Source: Parus major (Eukaryota > Chordata > Aves > Passeriformes > Paridae). From it: a stretch of DNA of 64,000 nt. Location: positions 35,748,452-35,812,451 of the forward strand of contig NC_031776.1 in NCBI RefSeq assembly GCF_001522545.3. The letters are read 5' to 3'. This document shows positions 48,100-58,335 of the stretch, one piece after another; within the stretch, counting starts at the first letter, position 1, and each line of letters begins with the position of its first letter. Made by a program: the position numbers and the translations under genes. The notes below the pieces were generated by a model. That model saw only the letters and a list, made by a program, of their open reading frames with translations. It was not told where the DNA came from and made no database searches.

Positions 48100-49260
48100 A
48101 GCAGAATTCGCGGGAGCGGGCGGCTCGTGCTGAGGCCTCGGCGGTTTCTCACAGATGGCGCTGCCTGGCCATGCTGTGATCGCTGCTTTAGGGCTCAGAA
48201 AGTCTCCTGCCTGCTGAGAGGGAACTTTTCCTGGCTTTTGCTGGCTTATTTCACTCAAGGAGGAGTTGATTTAGGGAGCTCTGAGATAGAGGCCCTTCCG
48301 AGGGGAAGGATAAGAGGAAATGTGAGGATGAAGTTAGTTGGAACCTTGTAGGAACTTGGAGGTGAGGCCCAGGCAGCGAGGAGGGGATGGAGGAGGAAGG
48401 TTGAGATGAGGTGTCAGCAGAATCATCAACCTCCTGTGAGGGAGAATCATCAACCTCCCACCAACCAGGAAATTCCCACTGCGCTGGAAATCCAGGGAGA
48501 GCAGGGAAATGCTCCATCTCCCACGGGAGCAAGGTGGAGGGCCCTGAACACCACAACCTATTCCATACTTGCATGAGAACCACAGAAACATCCGTGAATC
48601 AGGAATCCCTTCCTGCCTGGCTTTGGCTGAGGGTTTGTATGGGAAGATTTGGTGTCTGACTCCTTTTATCCTGCTTTTTTTTTCCCTCCTGGAATGGTGT
48701 TTTCACTGCAAACTTGCAGCTGGCCCAGCTGGTGGGTTTGATCATGGTCAGCCAGCTGAGCTTGAGGAGGACAGAAGGGACAAATCCATCCTTAAAAATA
48801 ACCATCCCCTCCATCAACACTTTAAAACCAGAGCTCTGATATCCGGCCTCCTCTCTGGCCCTTCCCGGGAGGACTGGGACCTTCCATTGTCCCCAGCGCT
48901 GGTGCCAACCAGGATGAGATGTCCCCTCCTTAATGAGACCTGACAAATGGGCAACTGGGCTGCAGCTCAGGGCCTCCAATGGTTCATTTCCACCGTGGCG
49001 GGGCAAAGGGCAGGCCGGAGTCATCCCGCTGCGGAGCGGGAACGGGAACGGCCTTCCCGCCTCCGAGGTGCCGCTGGAGCTGGGAAGATTGAGTTAAGGG
49101 GGATTTCTGTGTCAGCGCCCAGGACCTTTCACAAACAGGCTGCATGATCTAAATGCCGTGTGACTGTGTCCCCCCGCCGCCACCGCGCTCCGAGCGCGCC
49201 GCGCCAGCTTCCATTAGGTTGGGATGAGCGCTCGGCTCCGTGCGAGGAACCGGGGGAATT
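48100..49260. promoter_or_regulatory. Second CpG-rich region, possible alternative LYPD6 promoter
   Basis: CpG-dense patches at 48100-48190 and 49000-49260 ('ccgccgccaccgcgctccg', 'agcgcgccgcgccagcttcc'), about 3 kb upstream of the LYPD6 start-codon exon. It could be an alternative promoter. No TATA box or clear first exon was identified. Confidence 0.4.
48280..48514. repeat. Dispersed repeat of unknown class, copy A
   Basis: Shares blocks in the same order with 51618-51797: 'gcagcgaggagg', 'ggaggaagg', 'gagatgagg', 'gtcagcagaatc' and 'ctggaaatccagggaga'. Copy A has an internal duplication of 'gagaatcatcaacctcc'. It may be an LTR fragment, but no coding part or terminal motif supports a class. 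Confidence 0.7.
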
Positions 49261-50532
49261 CTGAGGGAAAAAATATCCACCCGTGCCTTGTGTTTGCTCT
49301 GCCAGCAGGGGTTTAGCCCTGGGGGAGCTGGTACACCACCAATAATTCTTGGAAATAAAAGTTTTGTACGAAGTTTGGCTGTCTTGGCTGAAAGTCGTGG
49401 GCTAAAAGGGGCTTGGGAGTGAATGAAAAACCCTTTGCGCCCTCGGTGAAGCTTCTTAGGGCTTGTAGGGTTCCTGAAGAGAATCCACCACTGCAAAAAA
49501 TTAGAACTTTGTAGGATTTTGGGAACCAAACTAAATTTTTTTATCAAATGTCTGCAGGTTTTAAGACAGTGCATCCATATCTGTAGATCTATATTTATAT
49601 CTCCTTCCTTACGTTTTGTTTTTATGTGTGAGTGTAACACCAGAGAAAATGAGTGTGCTAAACTCTGAATTAATATAGAATTAATTGAATATTTAATATA
49701 TAATTATTGGATATTGAGTTCTTAAGTGTTTAATATTACTTTAATTCAAGATATTTTTTGCCACTCCACTCTGTGAAATATCATTACCTTAAACATCACT
49801 GAGTATTTGCCCCCCACAGAAGACAGAATGAAGTGTACCCCTGTGTTCACACTCAAAATATTCATGGAATATTAAATGTTTGGGTTTCTGGCACAGGGTA
49901 TTTCCATGTTTGTGGAAATTCCTGGTTTTACCCTACCTGTGAGTATGGAATGAGCAGGTGGAATGTGTTCATGGTGACAAATGGTGACAATGATGGTGGC
50001 AGGTGTTTGCTCAATAAACACTTCCTACTTCTCTAAATTCCACAGCTTAAAATTTTGGCCCTGCTTGCCTTGATCTGGACAATTTTCTAACCCAGAAGAT
50101 TTCAAAATTGTAATTCTCTGCCTGTAATTAAACCTGTTTCAAACAGAAAACAGAGGTGGGGGAGTGAATCCTCTCTCTCTGTCCATGGTTTCTTGCAACT
50201 CATTAGAAGCTGGCAATTAAAATCTTTGCAATTACAAGAGGAAGGATGTGAATATTTTTAGGGAGCAGCTGGAGGAATTCTGACACCCTTTCAGGCAGCT
50301 CTAACAGCCACTTTTCCAAACTGATGCCTGAGTGCTGCCACGCGGGATTTGGAGAGCAGTCAGTCCCACAAAAGGGACACTGGGAAAACCAACGTCCTCA
50401 TCTGCAAGGCTTTGATCAGCTCTGCAAAAACAAAAAGCTTTTTGTGCTTCTGATGGGCAAACCCAACAAATTCTTGTCTCTTTGGGAGGAAATTCCTGAC
50501 GTTATTTCAACCTTGCTGTATTTTAACTTGTA

Positions 50533-50592
50533 ATATGGCTATAATGGTTGGATTTGATGATATTGGAGGTCTTTTCCAGCCTTAATGATCCC
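50533..50592 (+). mobile_element. Short CR1 LINE 3' tip
   Basis: 'ggttggatttgatgatattg' and 'gaggtcttttccagccttaa' with 'tgatccc'. This is the last ~60 bp of a CR1 subfamily. Confidence 0.75.
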
Positions 50593-51617
50593 ATAACTGT
50601 TTGTCCCTTGATAATTTGTTAATCACAGGCTGCTGATGAGAGTTGGAGTTGAGCTCCTCTTTTTGGGATGTGAATCCTCATTTTTTAGTGCTGTAGCTCA
50701 GGATCAAATCCTCATTTTTTGCTCCTGAAGGTCTCACTGAAAACTGAAATGAAGAGTGGGGCTTATAAAACCTTCCTGGTGTTTTTTGGGATAAAAAAAA
50801 TATTCCCAAATTCCAAATTCTCCCTCCAGATCCCACACGGACCCGCTTCTTTCATCTTCCATGTGGTTGGGAGAGGTTTGTTTTGCTTCCTGTCTGCTTC
50901 TAATCAGGATTTCATTCTCCCCTGGCTGAGAGGGATCTATGGAGTAAATCCAAAATTCCCTCTTCATAAGGTTAAAGCAACAAAGTTTAAAGCACTGGGT
51001 TGTGAATTATCTTTCTTCCTCATATTTTTTTATGGATTTTTTTATGGATTTCACTGTGTTTTAATAAAAAATGTTTGCAGGTAACAGGAGGGACAATGAC
51101 AGCCTTTGTGCTGCTGGTGCTGGGTGGATTTCTGCTGTGGGACAAACATTTGGAAGTGACATCCCCAACCCCGTCATTTCTTTCCTGAAAAAAAACCAAA
51201 AAACTCAACAAAATAAAATTTATTGGATAATAACCACCAAATACTCAGAGCTGCTTAGGAGTTATCTGAGTGTTGCAGATCTCCTGGTTGATCAGGGTGT
51301 AAAAACTCATCCCAACCCTGTGTGTTCTGGATGGATTCCAAAGGAAATCATCAGCTCATGTCGGGCTCAGCAGCCTCATCCTTTCAGGATTTTCCTGTCC
51401 TGTTTGATTTTTGAGGCACTTCCATGATTTTTAAGGGTTTATAATAATCTGAGCTGTTTATTTAATGAGGTATTGGCCACAGTGGTTAATTGGTTCTGCT
51501 TAAATTAGTTCCCATCAATCAGAGACACTGGAAAAATAATTGATTATTAATGGCATCATAAAGGGAATAAATCCCTTTGGAGCATGGATGAGGAAAATGC
51601 AATGGTGACTTTTGTTG

Positions 51618-51797
51618 GGATGGAGGCTTTTCCAAGAGGAAGTGCCAAGGTAAAGTCAGTAGGAACCCCATAGGATCATGGAGATGGGGCCCAGCCAGCG
51701 AGGAGGAGTCAGGAGGAAGGTGAAGATGAGGAGTCAGCAGAATCTGTGGGACCATCCAACTTCCCACTGCACTGGAAATCCAGGGAGATCCTTTGTC
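51618..51797. repeat. Dispersed repeat of unknown class, copy B
   Basis: Second copy of the element at 48280-48514 in the same orientation, 3.3 kb away and without the internal duplication of copy A. Confidence 0.7.
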
Positions 51798-51939
51798 CAA
51801 GTCTTTTCCAGGGCTGTCGATGCCAAAATAACCCCAGGAGCGGGAGGCTCTGGGGTTGGGTTGTGGGGACGAGGTGGTGGCCAGGTCCTTGTGGGGTTGC
51901 TGTGCTTGTCCTGCTCTCTGCCATTTCCTCATGGAGAGA

Positions 51940-52120
51940 GGGATTGGGCATGGGAATGGCTGCCCAGGGAGGTGGTGGAGTCACCATCCCTGGAGGATTT
52001 TAAGGAAAGTCTGGATGAGGCCCTCAGTGCCGTGGCGTGGGTGACAAGGTGGGGTTGGTCGTGCCTTGCACTCCATGGTCTCAGAGGTCTTTTCCAGCCC
52101 GGTTAACTCTGGAATTCTGT
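51940..52120 (+). mobile_element. CR1 LINE 3' end next to the LYPD6 start-codon exon
   Basis: 'gaatggctgcccagggaggt', 'ggtggagtcaccatccctgg', 'aggattttaaggaaagtctg' and 'ctcagaggtcttttccagcc' with terminal 'ggaattctgtg'. A typical CR1 tail whose last bases lie about 12 bp from the acceptor AG at 52131-52132, so the CR1 supplies the branch-point and most of the pyrimidine-tract region of that acceptor. Confidence 0.85.
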
Positions 52121-52132
52121 GCCTCTGCCCAG

Positions 52133-52287
52133 GTGGGGATTCTCGGCCGCCGCATGAGCAGGGCCTGGCCGGGCCATGGCCTGGCCGCCGGGGCTGCTCC
52201 TGCTGCTCCTGCTGCTGTCCGGCCGCGCTCCGGCCGCGCGGAGCCGCGACTTCACCGCCAAGGACATCGTCTACCTCCACCCCTCCA
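52133..52287 (+). CDS. LYPD6: LYPD6 start-codon exon (coding part 52176-52287)
   Basis: Acceptor tgcctctgcccag (AG 52131-52132), donor gtaagt at 52288. ATG 52176 has G at -3 and G at +4 and starts the signal peptide. An earlier out-of-frame ATG at 52154 (C at -3, weak context) overlaps it. If the exon is first rather than internal, its 5' edge would differ. Ends in phase 1. Confidence 0.85.
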
Positions 52288-55200
52288 GTAAGTGACCTCC
52301 ACCCTGGGACAGGGACAAGGGAAACACCACTTGCCTCCTGAACCTTGAGCTCGTGGGTTTGCACTCAGATTCTCCCAGGAGCCCAACCCAAAAGCCACTT
52401 CCAGTCATCGTTTCCATGGTCCTCAGAGGCCACTGGAATATTTTCAGTTTTCAGTTTTCCCGCTTCTTCTTGAGCCACGGCTGTGTTGGTTTGATTTTGG
52501 CTCTGCCTTTGGTCTGGTTTTACCTGGGATCATGGAATTGTTTGGGAGGGACCTGGTTTCTACAGTCCTCACTCTCATAGGGCTGAGCTGGTGTGGAAGA
52601 AATCCCAATTTTTTTGTGGGAGGGGTCCCTGCCCATGGGACATGGGCTCTAAAGTCCCTCCCAACACAAACCATCCCATGATTCTGTGTAAAACTGGATC
52701 AAAAGGGTTTAAAGGACACATGGGGCTACAGGCAGCTGCTGAGGCACCAACAGCTCCTGCCTTGAGTCCAGCAATCCCTGCAGCAATGGAGTTGTGCATC
52801 TTTAGATCTTCCCTGGACCCTCACCAGTCTGTTCCCTTTATCAGACACAAACTTGCTGAATTCCATGGGAACAGGGATTGGGAGCTGTCCCTGCCTTCTC
52901 TTCCCACAGAAACTCACTGCTTCATAGGCTGTAAGATTTATATTCCTGTGCAAGCAGGATGAAATTCCTGGTTTGGATCATAACTGTGACCTGTCAGACG
53001 TGCAGGGATTAATTTAATTATTGTGTTGTCCCAGCCTCAGCCCCACCAGAGTTGCTCCTGGGTGATTTCTTATTCTGTAAAAAAAAAGAAACAAGAAATG
53101 AAACCCACTTGTTTCACCTCTGGTTCCCAAAAGGGATCTGGCCCAGAGCAAGGGGAGGAGGGGATGAGGAGAGAGGGTCAAGATATGGCCCTTGGAGCTG
53201 TAGAGGTTCAATTTACTCAGAAATGTGACCTGTTCACTATTTGGCTTCTGAGAAGGTGGCAGCACCTTGAGGATGGGTTGAGAGTGCCCCAGAAGTGCTG
53301 CCAGGAGAGCAATTAAGGAATTAGCCCTGAGATAAATTAGGACAGAGGCTGAAGGTTCAGCCAAGTGGTTTTGTTCCCTTTGGGGCCGTGAGCCTGCCTT
53401 CAGCAGGAGCAGCTCTTTCCCTCAATGGGACAATTCCCAGAGTGTTTAAATCCACCTGATATTTTGTTATCAGCACCGATAAAGCCGCAGTGCTGGATGT
53501 GAGCTCTGATTCCAAGGGAATGAGCATTCCCAGCTCCCTTTGAAGTCAGCACTGGGCACTTTGGCTGGGTTAAACGAGTCCACAGGGACCTCAATGTGCC
53601 TCTCCTGCAGTGGGGGACGGGGATTTTACAAATCAGAACCAACCCGCTGACACTGACAGGAAAATTTGGAGAAATTTGGATCTAAAGAGGAAAAAATGTT
53701 GCTGTTTCCTCCTGAAAAGCAGCACAGAACCAGATGAATTGGGCCATTTGAGCTCCATTATCCATCCCTTTTAACTCCATATTTCCCATTCCTTTCAGCC
53801 ACGCCGTATCCTCGTGGATTTAAGTGTTTCACCTGCGAAAAGGCCTCTGATAATTACGAGTGCAACCGCTGGGCTCCGGATGTTTACTGCCCCAGAGGTA
53901 ACCAGCCCCATCCCAGGTTCCATCCCAACCCACCTGTCCCTGCCAGGGCCCTGTTATTCCCAGAAATGTGGAATATGGGATTCTGGAGTTAATCCTTTTC
54001 TGTCTCCTTGCAGTGGATGGGGTTGAGGACTTTGAGCTGTTCCCTGCTTTCCTCTGGCTCAGCTGGGGATGAGATCAGGCTGGTGTTGCTTTCCTAGAAT
54101 CCCAGGCTGGTTTGGGTTGGAAAGGACATTAAAGCTCATCCCATTCCATGGGCAAGGACACATTCCATTATCCCAGAGTGCTTCAAGCACATCCAGCCTG
54201 GCCTTGGACACTTCCAGGGATCCGGTGCTGGAGTCAGAGGTACAGAGTGTGCCCTTGTCTCTGATGCCTGGCTCTGACATCCAAGAAAACTTTGAATTTC
54301 ATATAACACCACGAAAACAACTGTGAAATAGAAAAACTAAAAATGTGAATGTGTAGATTAGAGAGTTTTCTTAAGTCACTGGGTGGAAAAAGTTAAAGTT
54401 NNNNNNNNNNNNNNNNNNNNNNNNNNNNNNNNNNNNNNNNNNNNNNNNNNNNNNNNNNNNNNNNNNNNNNNNNNNNNNNNNNNNNNNNNNNNNNNNNNNN
54501 NNNNNNNNNNNNNNNNNNNNNNNNNNNNNNNNNNNNNNNNNNNNNNNNNNNNNNNNNNNNNNNNNNNNNNNNNNNNNNNNNNNNNNNNNNNNNNNNNNNN
54601 NNNNNNNNNNNNNNNNNNNNNNNNNNNNNNNNNNNNNNNNNNNNNNNNNNNNNNNNNNNNNNNNNNNNNNNNNNNNNNNNNNNNNNNNNNNNNNNNNNNN
54701 NNNNNNNNNNNNNNNNNNNNNNNNNNNNNNNNNNNNNNNNNNNNNNNNNNNNNNATTTCTCCTGCTGCTGGACTCTCAGGGAATTGGGAAAATAAGGATT
54801 TTCCATGTTTTTTAGGGACGAGGTACTGCTTCAGCCAGCACATGATGAAGGCCAGCGGGGAGAGCGTCTCTGTCACCAAGCGCTGCGTGGCCCTCGAGGA
54901 GTGTCTGAGCACCGGCTGCACCTACATCAGGCACGAGGAGTACAAGGTGTGGGGAAATGATCAGAAATACAGAATTCCACTTTGTTTTGTTCAGAAAATG
55001 GGTGCAAAAATAGAGAAAAATGAAAAAAAATTATAATGTTACTGTTATTAATTATTATTGTTATTAATATTATATAAATATATAATACTATCTATTATTT
55101 AGTACCTTGTGGGGAGAAGTGCTAAAAAAATATAGAATTTTAGTTTATTTTGTTAATGTAATGGGTGCAAATATAGAGAAAAATGAAAAAATAAATTTGT

Positions 55201-56335
55201 TATTGTTATTATTATTAAATACTATATATTATATAGGACATTTTGGGGAGAAATTATAAAAAATTGTAGAATTCCAGTTTATTTTGTTAAAGTAATGGGT
55301 GCAAAAATAGAGAATTTTTTTTAATTAATATATAATATTATATATTATATATTATATATTATATATTATATATTATTAATAATAATATATATTATATATT
55401 ATATATTATATATTATATATTATATATTATATATTATATATTATATATTTATATATTATTATTGATAATAATATATAAATATATAATACTATATATTATA
55501 TAGTACATTATGGAGAGAAATGATAAAAAATTACAGATTTTGAGTTTATTTTGTTAATGTAATGGGTGCAAATATAGAGAAAAATGAAATAATATATATG
55601 AAATGATAAAAAATTGTAGAATATCAGTTTATTTTGTTAATATAATGGGTGCAAATATAGAGAAAAATGAAAAAAAACCCGTGAAAATATTATATACTAT
55701 ATATTGTATCGTACATTATGGGGAGAAATGCTAAAAGATAATAGAATTGGAGTTTATTTTGTTAATATAATGGATGCAAATATAGAGACTTTTTTAAAAA
55801 AAATATATATCTATGAAAGTATATTATATTATATTATATTATATTATATTATATTATATTATATTATATTATATTATATTATATTATATTATATTATATT
55901 ATATTCTCCCCATATATTATGGGGAGAAATGCTAAAAAATAATAGAATTGGAGTTTATTTTGTTACTATAATGTGTGCAAATATAGAGATAAATGAGAAA
56001 TATATAGAATATATACTATAGAAACAGATATAGAATATATAAAAATATCTGGAGTATATCCTACGTATTCTATATGTTATGTTATATACAGGAGCTGTTT
56101 CCGAATGCAGCGGTGTTTCCCTCATTCCCTGTTTTCCCAGGTGTGCACGTCCTGCTGCGAGGGCAGCATCTGTAACCTGCCCCTGCCCCGGAACGCCTCG
56201 GACGCCGTGTTCGCCACGCTGTCCCCGCCCGCAGCGACACCGCCACTGTCACCCGCGGGCGCGGTCACACCGCTCGGGCTGTGCCTGGCGCTGCTGGCAC
56301 CGCGCTGGCTCACCGCCACTGCCGCGGGACGGTGA
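52176..56335 (+). CDS. LYPD6: LYPD6, GPI-anchored Ly6/uPAR domain protein (four coding exons)
   Basis: Joining 52176-52287, 53799-53897, 54816-54946 and 56141-56335 gives 537 nt and a 178-residue protein (human about 171). Residues 1-21 are a signal peptide with eight consecutive leucines. [19 protein letters not shown] (24-42) is the LYPD6-specific lead-in. The Ly6/uPAR domain spans about 45-126 with 12 cysteines (CFTC 47-50, KRC 94, EEC 100, SCC 118-120, IC-N 125-126). N132-A-S is a possible glycosylation site. Family knowledge: LYPD6 is a plasma-membrane protein that enhances Wnt/beta-catenin signalling through LRP6 and also binds nicotinic receptors. Two oddities are visible: the middle-finger tripeptide N-S-I of the mammalian protein is E86-S87-V88 here, and the GPI tail (about 156-178) is interrupted by P-R-W and ends in AAGR, weaker than usual. 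The frame is intact throughout. Confidence 0.95.
52288..53798 (+). other. LYPD6: LYPD6 intron 1
   Basis: A 1,511-bp phase-1 intron with one CR1 tip (52617-52688) and otherwise unique sequence. Confidence 0.8.
52617..52688 (+). mobile_element. Short CR1 LINE 3' tip in LYPD6 intron 1
   Basis: 'ggaggggtccctgcccatgg' followed by 'ctctaaagtccctcccaaca' and 'caaaccatcccatgattctg'. Confidence 0.75.
53799..53897 (+). CDS. LYPD6: LYPD6 coding exon 2 (first half of Ly6 domain)
   Basis: 99 nt, phase 1 to phase 1, between cctttcag (53798) and donor gtaacc (53898). Encodes T38-R70: [17 protein letters not shown] followed by APDVYC, nearly identical to the mammalian sequence. Same size and phases as LYPD6B exon 2. 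Confidence 0.95.
54095..54222 (-). mobile_element. CR1 LINE 3' tail fragment, antisense
   Basis: 'aatcccaggctggtttgggt', 'aaagctcatcccattccatg' and 'ccagcctggccttggacac'. Confidence 0.85.
54401..54754. other. Assembly gap (354 N)
   Basis: A run of N in LYPD6 intron 2, 61 bp upstream of exon 3. Frames spanning it are artefacts. Confidence 0.99.
54816..54946 (+). CDS. LYPD6: LYPD6 coding exon 3 (middle finger of Ly6 domain)
   Basis: 131 nt, phase 1 in, phase 0 out. Encodes T72-K114 after completing G71: [14 protein letters not shown], then E-S-V (codons 54860-54868), then SVTKRC. Donor AAG|GTGTGG lacks the A at +3 and G at +5, so it is weaker than the other donors in these genes. Confidence 0.93.
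54947..56005. repeat. Array of about seven ~75-85-bp units separated by AT microsatellites (LYPD6 intron 3)
   Basis: The unit runs 'tgtggggagaaatgctaaaa', 'aatatagaattttagtttat', 'tttgttaatgtaatgggtgc' and 'aaatatagagaaaaatgaaa'. Copies begin near 54947, 55108, 55241, 55508, 55600 (left-truncated), 55717 and 55917. Linkers are (TATATTA)n at about 55330-55450 and an ATATT pentamer array at about 55821-55904. The first copy begins at the exon-3 donor itself and is the most diverged. Confidence 0.9.
56141..56335 (+). CDS. LYPD6: LYPD6 last coding exon
   Basis: Acceptor ttttcccag (56140), phase 0, TGA at 56333-56335 (65 codons). V115-N126 ([12 protein letters not shown]) and [14 protein letters not shown] are strongly LYPD6-like. 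After residue 142 the sequence turns proline/alanine-rich and GC-rich and ends with a short hydrophobic run (GLCLALLA) broken by P-R. The stop codon falls inside the first unit of a minisatellite that continues downstream. Confidence 0.92.
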   Translation: MCTSCCEGSICNLPLPRNASDAVFATLSPPAATPPLSPAGAVTPLGLCLALLAPRWLTATAAGR

Positions 56336-56940
56336 CAGCGATGGGACAGGGACAGCGACAGCCGCGGGACGGTAACAGCGATGGGACAGCGATGGGACAG
56401 TGACAGCGATGGGGCAGGGACAGAGATGGGACAGTGACAGGGACAGCGACAGCCGCGGGACGGTGACAGCGACAGCCACAGCTGCGGGATGGTGACAGCG
56501 ATGGGACAGCGATGGGACAGTGACAGCGATGGGACAGTGACGGGACAGTGACACGGGACAGTGACAGGGACAGCGATGGGACAGAGATAGCGGTGGGACA
56601 GGGACAGCGACACGGGAGAGTGACAGCGAAAGGGACAGAGAGAGGGACAGGGACAGAGAGAGGGACAGTGACAGCGACAGGGATTGGGCCAGGGACAGTG
56701 ACAAGACAGGGACAGGAATGGTGACAGGACAGGGACACGACGGTGACAGGAATGGGGATGGTGACAGTGACAGGACAGGAATGGTGACAGGAACGGGGAT
56801 GGTGACAGGGACAGGAACAGGACGGTGACAAGGACAGGAATGGTGACAGGAATGGTGACTGGACAGGGACATGACGGTGACAGGAACGGGGATAGTGACA
56901 GGACAGTGACAGGGACAGTGACAGGGACAGTGCCAGCACC
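56330..56940. repeat. GACAG-type minisatellite directly after the LYPD6 stop codon
   Basis: About 600 bp of variable units on 'gggacagtgacagcgat' and 'gggacagtgacagg', with no T-rich strand symmetry. It is probably the start of the LYPD6 3' UTR. Long frames on the - strand (S/L/P/C/H-rich) are by-products. Confidence 0.95.
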
Positions 56941-57061
56941 CCGCTGTCCCAGCTGAGCCCCAGCTGATTCCCTCCCGGCGCTGGGATAACCCCGAGGGAG
57001 TGAAATTCCCACTTCCCTCCCGTTTCCTGCGGGAACTCCGGGAAAGAATTCCCAGAGCCCT

Positions 57062-57216
57062 GCGCTAATCACGGGATCATTCTGGATCATTCTGGGTAAT
57101 TCTGGACCATTCTGGATCATTCTGGACCATCCTGGATCATTCTGGATCGTTCCGGATCATTCTGGATCGTTCTGGATCATTCTGGACCATCCTGGACCAT
57201 CCTGGATCGTTCTGGA
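57062..57216. repeat. 10-bp minisatellite
   Basis: About 15 units of 'tcattctgga' with variants 'ccatcctgga' and 'tcgttctgga'. Confidence 0.96.
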
Positions 57217-58335
57217 TCCCACCCAGACCGTAGCAGCCACTAAGCCCAGCCTAACTCTGGTAAAGTCGGGCTTATCTCGGGCCAGAAGCCACATTGGAAG
57301 TGTCACTGCTGGGTTCCCCTTGGGGAATGATGGCACTTCCCAGCTCATTAACGCACTCATTAACACGCGGTAATTAACACCTAACCGGGGGCTGCAGCAT
57401 TTCCTGCTCCTCTGGGATGGGCAGGAATTGGCAGCAAGGAAGCAGCACCTGGAAAAGAGGAAATTCCTGCGGCAGCTCCCCGGGACAGGCGGAAAACCTC
57501 TGGAATTCCTAAAACGAACCAGAGAAATCCCAAAAATTCCTCATTTCCAGCGGGATTTGAACTCCACATCCCTCAGCAGGAGGAAAGAGGAGGATGAAGA
57601 GCTGCTCTCATCTGATTCCCGCTGCTTTAGGGGCAATAGTCCCAATATTTTCCCATTTTTACCCCAAACCTCACAATCTGAAAGAGGAAAAAATCCATCC
57701 CGAACATCTCCCGGGATTTTGATTTCCCGGATTTTGTGTTGTTTGTTTTCCTTGGAAATCACGGATGCAATATTTATTATTAGGGTTTGGAAGTGCTGGA
57801 AAAAAAAATCCATAAAAGCTGATTTTGCCAGGAAAAAGGGAGGGTTTGCAAAGTCAGTGAGCCTGTAATGTAAAAATGATCCAAAAATATATATATATAT
57901 AAAAATATAAATATATATAAAAAAATGTTTTACATCACTTTTAAAAAAGAATCAACTTTGTCTTGCAAAGTCAGTAAGAAAAGCACTTATGGACTTGCTT
58001 GAAACTCTTTTATAATTAATTGTTTTTAAAAGAATTATTAATTATTCTTTCAGGAGCCATTTTTTCTCCTATTCCTGCTGCAAGGTAACTCGTGCTTTAT
58101 CAAATTCTGGTATTTTTAGGCTCAAAATGTGGGTTTTTTTGGGAATTACAGGGAAATTGGGACTCCTGGAGAGCTCCCCAGGTCACTGAATCCATGTGGG
58201 ATATTCTGGAAAATCAGGAATCTGCTCATGGATTTTGTGGCCTTGGGGGAATGAATTTTCCAGGGAGGTTCAGTTGATCCCCACTTAATTCCAGGTGATT
58301 TTTCCAGGGAAGGAAAGTTTTACAGGGGAGGCTAT

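Larger units (their letters stand above)
53898..54815 (+). other. LYPD6: LYPD6 intron 2 with CR1 tail and assembly gap
   Basis: Contains an antisense CR1 tail (54095-54222) and 354 N. The remainder is unique sequence ending in the acceptor tgttttttag (54815). Confidence 0.8.

Noticed and set aside
56122..57120. 332-residue open frame on the - strand rich in S, L, P, C and H
   Set aside because: Antisense reading of the GACAG minisatellite after the LYPD6 stop codon. Low-complexity composition and overlap with the real last exon argue against a gene.
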